Source: an uncultured Pelagibacteraceae bacterium (lineage in GTDB: Bacteria > Pseudomonadota > Alphaproteobacteria > Pelagibacterales > Pelagibacteraceae). From it: a stretch of DNA of 64,000 bases. The notes below the pieces were generated by a model, which was not told where the DNA came from, did not search any database, and saw nothing but the letters and a program-made list of their open reading frames with translations. The position numbers were made by a program, and so were the translations under genes. Below, piece by piece: positions 57,476-64,000 of this stretch. Where the stretch lies: NCBI GenBank assembly GCA_902578935.1, contig CACHEU010000002.1, positions 186,001 to 250,000 of the forward strand. Reading direction: 5' to 3'. Positions within the stretch are counted from its first letter, which is position 1. The number at the start of each line of letters is the position of its first letter.

Positions 57476-58764
57476 TGTAAACTAAAAACACTTTCTCCTT
57501 TTAGGTAAGTCATTAGAACTTTTCCTTGAAGCTTTCTATTTTCTATCGCAGCATTTTTAGATTTTGATTTTAACTTTGAAACATCTACTTGCCATGGTTG
57601 ATCAAGGTCAAAAATACATAAATCAGCATCAGATCCTTTTTTTAAAGTGCCTTTATTAATTTTTAATATTTTTGCAGGATTATAAGTAATAGTTTCTACT
57701 ATTTTTTTTAAGGGCAGGGATCCATTATGATAAAGTTCTAAAGCAAGAGAGAGAAGGGTTTCAATTCCGATTGAGCCTTCAGCAGCTTGGGCAAACGGAA
57801 GTCTTTTGCTTTCCTCGTCTTCTGGCTTATGGTCAGACACTATTACATCTATTGAGCCATCTTTGATTCCTTGAATTAAAGCTTTTCTATCCTCTTCCTT
57901 TCTTAAAGGAGGAGAAATTTTCATGAAAGTTTTAAAATCCCCTATATCATTTTCATTAAGGGAAAGATTGTTAATAGATACACCAGCGGAAAATTTTAAA
58001 CCATTTTTTTTATATTTTTTTATTACTTCTACAGATTTAGCAGATGATAATTGTGATATATGGTATCTGCACGGGTACTCTTCTAAAAGAGACAAATCTC
58101 TTTCAATAATAATTTTTTCTGCAATGTAAGGTATACCTCGCAACCCAAGTCTTGTTGAAACCTCTCCTTCACTAATACATCTATTCTTTGAAAGTTCGTG
58201 ATCTTCAGGATGTTGCATCACAAGAACATCAAGATCAGAAGCATAATTCATAATTCTAGACATCATCTCCGCATTTTGAACAGTTTTTGTTGCATCAGTG
58301 AATCCGACTATTCCTTTTTTGGACAGCAAACCAAATTCAGTCATAAGTTTTCCATCCATATTTCTTGTCAAAGTTGCCGACGGATAAATATTTATACCAG
58401 CCTTATCTCTTCCTCTTCTAAGTATAAAATCTACCATAGACACATTGTCTATTACTGGACTTGTGTTAGGCATTGAAACCACAGATGTAACACCTCCAGA
58501 CAAAGCAGCATTACTTAAAGTTCTAAAATTTTCTTTATATTCAAAACCAGGTTCTCCAACAAATACTTTCATGTCTACTATTCCTGGTATTAAAACTTTT
58601 CCTTTTAAATCAATTTTTTCCGCTTTTGCAGGAATATTTCCTTTTTTAATATTTTTACCTATGGCTTTGATCTTTCCTTGTGGATCAACTATTATTCCTC
58701 CAACCTCATCGAGATTTTGTGATGGGTCAATTATTCTAGCGTTTATAAAATATTTTTCTTTCAT
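57472..58764 (-). CDS. pyrC: Dihydroorotase homologue, probably non-catalytic PyrC' partner of PyrB
   Basis: The 430-residue protein is a type I dihydroorotase by overall pattern (GIVDMKVFVGEPG, NTSPVIDN, QHPEDHELS, KISPPLRKEEDR, VSDHKPEDE). The metal-binding HxH that should read DxHxHxR is replaced by Lys66 and Phe68 in DMKVF, so the usual dinuclear zinc site is broken. In Pseudomonas a similar degenerate PyrC' is a structural partner of PyrB. That role is likely here, and another gene elsewhere would supply dihydroorotase activity. The start overlaps the pyrB stop by one base (TAATG). Confidence 0.85.
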   Translation of the reverse strand: MKEKYFINARIIDPSQNLDEVGGIIVDPQGKIKAIGKNIKKGNIPAKAEKIDLKGKVLIPGIVDMKVFVGEPGFEYKENFRTLSNAALSGGVTSVVSMPNTSPVIDNVSMVDFILRRGRDKAGINIYPSATLTRNMDGKLMTEFGLLSKKGIVGFTDATKTVQNAEMMSRIMNYASDLDVLVMQHPEDHELSKNRCISEGEVSTRLGLRGIPYIAEKIIIERDLSLLEEYPCRYHISQLSSAKSVEVIKKYKKNGLKFSAGVSINNLSLNENDIGDFKTFMKISPPLRKEEDRKALIQGIKDGSIDVIVSDHKPEDEESKRLPFAQAAEGSIGIETLLSLALELYHNGSLPLKKIVETITYNPAKILKINKGTLKKGSDADLCIFDLDQPWQVDVSKLKSKSKNAAIENRKLQGKVLMTYLKGESVFSLQ

Positions 58765-59708
58765 TATTTACAGTATAATTTTAAACATGCCATTCTTACA
58801 GCCACTCCTAGCTCCACTTGTTCTTTAACTAAGCTAACATTGATATCATCAGCGAGCTTTGTATCTATTTCAACGCCTCTATTCATTGGTCCCGGATGCA
58901 TTATTAATGCATCTTTTTTTGCAAATTTTAGTTTATCAGGCGTTAATCCAAAGTATTCGTAATATTCTCTTTTTGAGGGTAAGAAAGACCCTGCCATTCT
59001 TTCGTTTTGTAATCTTAGCATCATAACGATATCACATGATTTTAAACCTTCCTTCATATTTGTGAATCTTTTAACTCCAAGTTTATTTACTGAGTTAGGC
59101 ATTAAAGTTTTTGGAGCGATGACATTAACTTCAGCTCCAAGCATATTTAACAGATACATATTTGATCTAGCTACTCTAGAATGAAGTATGTCTCCGCAGA
59201 TAGCTATCTTTAAACCTTCAATTCTTCCTTTTCTATTGATTATCGTTAAAGCATCTAAAAGCGCCTGAGTAGGATGTTCCCTTAGACCGTCACCAGCATT
59301 AATTACAGCACAATTAACTTTTTGAGATAAAAGGTTAGGTGCTCCAGAATCTTGATGCCTAACCACTATAATATCCGGGTGCATTGCATTAAGCGACATT
59401 GCTGTGTCTAGTATGGTTTCACCTTTTTTTAATGAGGAATTTCCAACATTCATTGTCATTACGTCAGCACCCAATCTTTTACCAGCTAATTCAAATGAGC
59501 TTTGAGTTCGAGTAGAAGGTTCAAAAAATAAATTAATCTGAGTTTTTCCTCTTAATAAATCTAGTTTTTTAGAAACGCTTCTGTTCAGTTTTATGAAGTT
59601 TTTAGCTTCATCTAAGATGAGTTTTGCTTCATCAATTGATAGATTTTGGATTCCTAAAAGATGTTTTTGGATTTTTTTAACAGCTGAAAATTTTTTTATA
59701 ACCGCCAT
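58764..59708 (-). CDS. pyrB: Aspartate carbamoyltransferase catalytic subunit
   Basis: PyrB joins carbamoyl phosphate and aspartate in pyrimidine synthesis. The 314-residue protein has the carbamoyl-phosphate motif [20 protein letters not shown] (around residues 59-78), [25 protein letters not shown] and LRLQNERM, and [12 protein letters not shown]. No pyrI is seen. It is immediately upstream of the PyrC' gene, consistent with a PyrB-PyrC' complex. Confidence 0.95.
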   Translation of the reverse strand: MAVIKKFSAVKKIQKHLLGIQNLSIDEAKLILDEAKNFIKLNRSVSKKLDLLRGKTQINLFFEPSTRTQSSFELAGKRLGADVMTMNVGNSSLKKGETILDTAMSLNAMHPDIIVVRHQDSGAPNLLSQKVNCAVINAGDGLREHPTQALLDALTIINRKGRIEGLKIAICGDILHSRVARSNMYLLNMLGAEVNVIAPKTLMPNSVNKLGVKRFTNMKEGLKSCDIVMMLRLQNERMAGSFLPSKREYYEYFGLTPDKLKFAKKDALIMHPGPMNRGVEIDTKLADDINVSLVKEQVELGVAVRMACLKLYCK

Positions 59709-59752
59709 TAAAATTAACTCTATAGGCCTTTTGTGCTATCATAGCAAGTTAT

Positions 59753-60208
59753 TTATCGTGTTATATAGTCAATGGCACCCTGTAATATAAACGAAGCCGC
59801 ATTTTGATCCAATTTTTCAAGTTTTTTAGATGTATTTACGTCTAAATTACTTGATAAATTGAATGCCCCCTCACTAGACAATCTTTCATCCCACATAGCG
59901 ATAGGTATCGAAATATTATTTGATAAATGTTTGGCAAAATCATTCGCAGATTGGGAAGAAGGACCTTTTGATCCGTCCATATTTATAGGGTTTCCCACTA
60001 TGATTCCTTTTATACCATTTTCTTTAATTATTTCTTTAATTTCTTCAATGAAACTTGAACTGTTTTTTTTAATTATAGTTTTTAAGGGTGTCGAAACAAG
60101 TTTATCTTCATCTGATATTGCCAAACCAACACGATTTTTACCTGGGTCAATACCTAATAATCTAGACTTCTTTCCTATTGATTTCTTAAAATCTTCAATA
60201 TCTATCAT
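59753..60208 (-). CDS. ruvX: Pre-16S rRNA nuclease YqgF (RuvX)
   Basis: The 151-residue RNase H-fold protein has RLLGIDPGKNRVGLAISDE near its start, IIVGNPINMDGSKGP in the middle, and MWDERLSSEGA near the end, the family signature. YqgF matures the 5' end of 16S rRNA and was once proposed as a Holliday-junction resolvase. It is divergent from gatC with a 53-base gap. Confidence 0.92.
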   Translation of the reverse strand: MIDIEDFKKSIGKKSRLLGIDPGKNRVGLAISDEDKLVSTPLKTIIKKNSSSFIEEIKEIIKENGIKGIIVGNPINMDGSKGPSSQSANDFAKHLSNNISIPIAMWDERLSSEGAFNLSSNLDVNTSKKLEKLDQNAASFILQGAIDYITR

Positions 60209-60261
60209 GAATATGTTATATTTTACTTCACTTTCTAATCAAGCTAAAACATAGTTTATAG

Positions 60262-60549
60262 ATGTCTATAGATAAAAACCAAGTTAAAAAAGTTGCGAAA
60301 CTATCTAGAATTTCTCTTGATGATAGCAAGCTAGAATCCCTATCAAAAGATTTAGATTCAATATTAAATTTTGTAGAGCAGCTAAATAAATTAGACACAA
60401 AGAAAACAGAACCTCTAACCTCTATAGTTGATAAAACATTGGAACCTAGGAGTGATAAAATTAATGACGGCAAGATTAAAGATCAAATACTAAAAAACTC
60501 TCCCGATAAAAATGAAGAATTTTTTATTGTTCCAAAAGTAATTGAATAA
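60262..60549 (+). CDS. gatC: Aspartyl/glutamyl-tRNA amidotransferase subunit C
   Basis: The 95-residue GatC stabilises the GatA-GatB pair. It has VKKVAKLSRISLDDSKLE and DLDSILNFVEQLNKLDT at the start and a middle PRSDKINDG. It is followed 2 bases later by gatA, forming a complete gatCAB operon. Confidence 0.95.
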   Translation: MSIDKNQVKKVAKLSRISLDDSKLESLSKDLDSILNFVEQLNKLDTKKTEPLTSIVDKTLEPRSDKINDGKIKDQILKNSPDKNEEFFIVPKVIE

Positions 60550-60551
60550 AA

Positions 60552-62009
60552 ATGTCAGATCTTAACAAAAAATCACTTTCAGAAATTGTAAATTTAATTA
60601 AAACAAAAAAAATATCTTCTTTAGAAATAACAAATCATTTTATAAAAAATATTGAAAAAGGAAAAAAATTAAATAGTTTTATCACTACTTGTTTTGAGGA
60701 AAGTGTAAAGAACGCAAAAAACTTTGATTCCAAAAAGAATTTTGATGGTTTGCTCTCAGGTGTTCCACTGGCTGTTAAAGATTTATTTTGTACAAAAAAT
60801 GTAAAAACTACAGCAGGAAGTAAGATACTAGAAAATTTTATCCCAACATATGAATCTACCGTAACTAATAATTTATGGTCCGAGGGAGCTATTCTACTTG
60901 GAAAGCTAAACTGTGATGAATTTGCAATGGGATCATCCAACGAAACAAGTTATTTTGGAAAAACGATTAATCCAGTCGGTAAAGATTTGGTTCCAGGAGG
61001 GTCTTCAGGAGGTTCGGCAAGTGCTTTAGCAGCAAACCTAACTCCTGCAACGATAGGTACAGACACCGGCGGATCTATTAGACAGCCAGCTTCTTTTACT
61101 GGAACTGTGGGATTGAAACCAACATATGGATTATGCTCAAGGTGGGGAATAGTTGCGTTTGCTTCATCATTGGATCAGGCCGGACCAATGACAAAAAATG
61201 TTGAAGACTGTGCTTTGTTATTGGAAGCAATGTCAGGATATGATCAAAAAGATTCCACCTCTATAAATAAAAAAAAAGAAAACTATTCAAAAAATTTAAG
61301 TGAAAATATAAAAGGATTGAAAATTGGAATACCAAAAGAATATAGAGTAGAAAATATGCCAAAAGAAATAGACAATCTTTGGAAAAAAGGGATAGATATT
61401 TTAAAAAAATCTGGTGCGCAGATTGTTGATATTGTACTTCCACATACAAAATATGCATTACCAACCTATTATATAGTTGCACCTGCAGAAGCCTCTTCAA
61501 ATTTGGCTCGTTATGATGGTGTAAAATATGGATACAGATCTAAGAAAGGTAAAAATCTCATCGAAATGTATGAGAACACTAGAGGAGAAGGTTTCGGGGA
61601 TGAAGTGAAAAGAAGAATTCTTATCGGAACTTACGTTTTGTCATCAGGTTACTATGATGCTTACTATCTAAAGGCCCAAAAGGTGAGAAAATTAATCAAA
61701 AATGATTTTGATGAATGTTTTAAAAATGTAGATGCTATCTTAACACCATCTACTCCAAGTTCTGCTTTCAGGATTGGAGAAAAAACTAATGATCCAATAT
61801 CTATGTACTTAAACGATATATTTACAGTTCCAATTAATTTAGCCGGTATACCCGCAATCTCAATACCTGCTGGTCAAGACGATCAAGGACATCCCTTGGG
61901 CCTTCAGCTCATATCGAAAGCATTAGATGAACAAAAAATTTTAAATATAGCTTTTGCGATGGAAAAAAATATCGCTTTCAAACAATCTTTAAATAGATGG
62001 TGGGAATAA
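60552..62009 (+). CDS. gatA: Aspartyl/glutamyl-tRNA amidotransferase subunit A
   Basis: GatA releases ammonia from glutamine or asparagine for GatB. The 485-residue amidase has the Ser-cisSer-Lys triad: Lys76 (PLAVKDLF), Ser151 (PGGSSGGSASAL) and Ser175 (GTDTGGSIRQPAS). The length is typical. It is the middle gene of gatCAB, 2-3 bases from its neighbours. Confidence 0.97.
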   Translation: MSDLNKKSLSEIVNLIKTKKISSLEITNHFIKNIEKGKKLNSFITTCFEESVKNAKNFDSKKNFDGLLSGVPLAVKDLFCTKNVKTTAGSKILENFIPTYESTVTNNLWSEGAILLGKLNCDEFAMGSSNETSYFGKTINPVGKDLVPGGSSGGSASALAANLTPATIGTDTGGSIRQPASFTGTVGLKPTYGLCSRWGIVAFASSLDQAGPMTKNVEDCALLLEAMSGYDQKDSTSINKKKENYSKNLSENIKGLKIGIPKEYRVENMPKEIDNLWKKGIDILKKSGAQIVDIVLPHTKYALPTYYIVAPAEASSNLARYDGVKYGYRSKKGKNLIEMYENTRGEGFGDEVKRRILIGTYVLSSGYYDAYYLKAQKVRKLIKNDFDECFKNVDAILTPSTPSSAFRIGEKTNDPISMYLNDIFTVPINLAGIPAISIPAGQDDQGHPLGLQLISKALDEQKILNIAFAMEKNIAFKQSLNRWWE

Positions 62010-62012
62010 TTT

Positions 62013-63482
62013 ATGGAAAAAGAAAAATTTGATTATTATATAAAAACTGAAAAAAATAGTTGGGAAGTAGTAATTGGTCTTGAAGTTCATGCCCAAGTTA
62101 TTTCGGAATCGAAACTGTTTTCTGGTTCATCTACAAAATTTGGTGCAAAACCAAATACCCAGGTTAGTTTGGTGGACTCTGCGTTTCCAGGAATGCTTCC
62201 AGTTATAAATCAGTACTGTATAGAGCAGGCTGTTAAAACTGGCTTAGGTTTGAATGCTAAAATTAATTTACATTCTATATTTGACAGAAAAAATTATTTT
62301 TATGCTGATTTACCAGCAGGTTATCAAATATCTCAATACAAAAATCCAATTGTTGGTGAAGGTTTAGTTACCCTTGACATGCCTTATGGAAGTAAAAAAA
62401 TTGGGATTGAAAGATTGCACTTAGAACAGGATGCCGGAAAGAGTATTCACGATTTAAGTCCAGACAATACCTTTGTTGATCTAAATAGATCTGGAGTTGC
62501 TTTAATGGAAATTGTTAGCAAACCAGATTTAAGATCTCCAAGCGAAGTAAACTCATACGTTAAAAAACTTAGAACAATAATGAGATATCTTGGTACTTGT
62601 GATGGAAATATGCAAGAAGGCTCTTTAAGAGCAGATGTAAATGTTTCAATTAGAAAAAAGGGAGAAAAAAAATTTGGAACCAGATGTGAAATAAAAAATG
62701 TAAATTCAATTAAGTTTATGGAGATGGCTATTGATTCTGAAGCAAAAAGACAAGTCGAATTACTTGAATCAGGTAAGACGATAGAACAAGAAACCAGACT
62801 TTTTGATACAAAAAAAAACGAAACTAGATCAATGAGGTCAAAAGAAGAAGCACATGATTACAGGTATTTCCCTGATCCAGATTTGCTACCTTTAGAATTA
62901 AAACAAAGTTTTGTTGATAACTTGAAAAAAAAATTGCCAGAATTACCTGATCAAAAAAAAGACAGGTTTATTAAAAAATTTAAATTAACACCTTACGAGT
63001 CAAATGTTTTGGTATCAGAAATTGACATTTCTAAATATTTTGAAGAGGTAATAAAAAACGCAGATATAAAACTTGCTAAAAACTGGATAATTGTTGAACT
63101 GTTTGCTGTATTAAATGAAAAAAATTTAGATATAAAAGACTCACCGGTATCACCAAAAAATCTTGCATCACTAGTTAATGCTATTAGTTCTGGGGAAATT
63201 TCAGGAAAAATAGCAAAGAAAGTATTTGAAATAATGGTAGAAACTGGAGAAGAACCATCAAAAATTATAAAAGAAAAGGGATTGAAACAACAAAGCGATC
63301 CTAAAGAACTAGAAAAAATTGTAATTAAAGTTTTAGGAGATAACTCGGATAAAGTTTCAGAATATAAGTCTGGAAAAGAAAAACTCTACGGATTCTTTGT
63401 TGGAGAAATCATGAAAGCTTCATCTGGAAAGGCCAATCCAAAATTAGTCAATGATATTCTAAAAGAAAAATTAAAAAAATGA
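62013..63482 (+). CDS. gatB: Aspartyl/glutamyl-tRNA amidotransferase subunit B
   Basis: GatB phosphorylates and amidates Glu-tRNA(Gln) or Asp-tRNA(Asn). The 489-residue protein has [54 protein letters not shown], and [15 protein letters not shown]. The C-terminal tRNA-binding (Yqey-like) domain starts about residue 330. The gatCAB set implies indirect charging of Gln- and/or Asn-tRNA. Its stop overlaps the next start by 4 bases. Confidence 0.97.
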   Translation: MEKEKFDYYIKTEKNSWEVVIGLEVHAQVISESKLFSGSSTKFGAKPNTQVSLVDSAFPGMLPVINQYCIEQAVKTGLGLNAKINLHSIFDRKNYFYADLPAGYQISQYKNPIVGEGLVTLDMPYGSKKIGIERLHLEQDAGKSIHDLSPDNTFVDLNRSGVALMEIVSKPDLRSPSEVNSYVKKLRTIMRYLGTCDGNMQEGSLRADVNVSIRKKGEKKFGTRCEIKNVNSIKFMEMAIDSEAKRQVELLESGKTIEQETRLFDTKKNETRSMRSKEEAHDYRYFPDPDLLPLELKQSFVDNLKKKLPELPDQKKDRFIKKFKLTPYESNVLVSEIDISKYFEEVIKNADIKLAKNWIIVELFAVLNEKNLDIKDSPVSPKNLASLVNAISSGEISGKIAKKVFEIMVETGEEPSKIIKEKGLKQQSDPKELEKIVIKVLGDNSDKVSEYKSGKEKLYGFFVGEIMKASSGKANPKLVNDILKEKLKK

Positions 63483-64000
63483 TTAAGAGTTTAGAAATTA
63501 ATGAGAGATTAGAAAAATATATCTCTGATCATAGCTATGATCTACATCCTATCCAAAAAGAAATATTAAATCACAATAAGAGTTTGGGTGATGTTAAAAA
63601 AATGCAGATTTCAGTAACTCAAGCCTATTTTTTCCAATTTTTTATAAAAACAAATAACATAAAGAATATTTTAGAAATTGGAACCTTTACAGGTTATAGC
63701 GCTTTAACAATGGGTCTTGCTCTGCCAAAGGATGGAAACATTATTTGTTTGGATATCAACAAGGAAACCTCAGAAATAGCTAAAAATTTTTTTAAAAAAG
63801 CTAATTTAGATAAAAAGATGAAAATTATTTTAGGGCCCGCAATAAATACTCTTAAAAAATTAAAAGAGGATAAAAGAATGTTTGATATGATTTTTATTGA
63901 TGGAGATAAAGAGAACTATAAAAATTATTACGATTTATCCTTAGAGCTTGTTAAGAAAAGTGGTTTTATACTTGTAGACAATGTTTTGTGGCACGGAGAT
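63479..64000 (+). CDS. Class I SAM-dependent O-methyltransferase (partial, runs off the window)
   Basis: About 174 codons are visible. The ATG overlaps the gatB stop (ATGA). The translation has [10 protein letters not shown], the SAM-binding motif [20 protein letters not shown], an acidic strand end IICLDINKE, and [18 protein letters not shown] followed by [12 protein letters not shown]. This is the caffeoyl-CoA/catechol O-methyltransferase-like family (PF01596 type). The natural substrate is unknown, and the last part of the protein is outside the window. Confidence 0.85.
   Translation, partial: MIKSLEINERLEKYISDHSYDLHPIQKEILNHNKSLGDVKKMQISVTQAYFFQFFIKTNNIKNILEIGTFTGYSALTMGLALPKDGNIICLDINKETSEIAKNFFKKANLDKKMKIILGPAINTLKKLKEDKRMFDMIFIDGDKENYKNYYDLSLELVKKSGFILVDNVLWHGD

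Overview
The window looks like the chromosome of a streamlined marine alphaproteobacterium of the SAR11 (Candidatus Pelagibacter) type. The evidence is very low GC, one- to tens-of-base gene spacing with many ATGA or TAATG overlaps, alphaproteobacterial gene orders (rlmB / tRNA-Tyr / tRNA-Gly / tuf / tRNA-Trp / secE / nusG, and topA-plsY-pyrC-pyrB), and SAR11-like proteins. This assignment is inference from content and style; no database search was run.

Layout. Bases 1-5347 (minus strand) hold sfsA, map and the purine genes purB, purC, purS, purQ and the N-terminal part of purL. Bases 5368-9320 (plus) hold a stand-alone CinA/MoaB-domain gene, a gamma-glutamylcyclotransferase-like gene, two glycosyltransferases (GT17-like and GT8-like) and an SGNH hydrolase. 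Bases 9375-11707 are a small accessory islet: a 43-base copy of the 5' half of tRNA-Leu(UAA), two cargo genes (a DUF4910/M28-like protein and a formyltransferase), then the intact tRNA-Leu. Bases 11714-17938 mix more surface-glycan genes with the housekeeping NAD kinase and end with a membrane-anchored histidine phosphatase. Bases 17950-20472 hold tRNA-Thr, rlmB, tRNA-Tyr, tRNA-Gly, tuf and tRNA-Trp.

Bases 20488-47869 are one nearly uninterrupted block of information-processing genes: secE-nusG-rplKAJL-rpoBC, rpsL-rpsG-fusA, the whole S10/spc/alpha ribosomal protein series with secY and adk, and rpoA-rplQ. The only sizeable gap is the 181-base rpoC-rpsL interval. The tuf gene usually found between fusA and rpsJ and the rpmD gene usually found between rpsE and rplO are both missing from those places. 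Several ribosomal proteins carry low-complexity tails, most strikingly an (AAPG/K)9 tail on S19.

Bases 47887-64000 hold an RluA-type pseudouridine synthase, lipB, mgtE, panC, galU, ugd, ridA, topA, plsY, an apparently non-catalytic pyrC homologue next to pyrB, ruvX, gatCAB, and the start of an O-methyltransferase gene.

Functionally, galU and ugd supply UDP-glucose and UDP-glucuronate, and the epimerase/reductase, glycosyltransferases, formyltransferase and SGNH protein could build or decorate a surface polymer. The most unusual structure is the split tRNA-Leu islet. The left tRNA fragment keeps a promoter-like -10 element and ends at the start codon of the first cargo gene, so a tRNA promoter and half a tRNA may now act as the promoter and leader of the cargo mRNA. 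No CRISPR array, transposase or integrase was seen, and no gene-free stretch reaches 300 bases.
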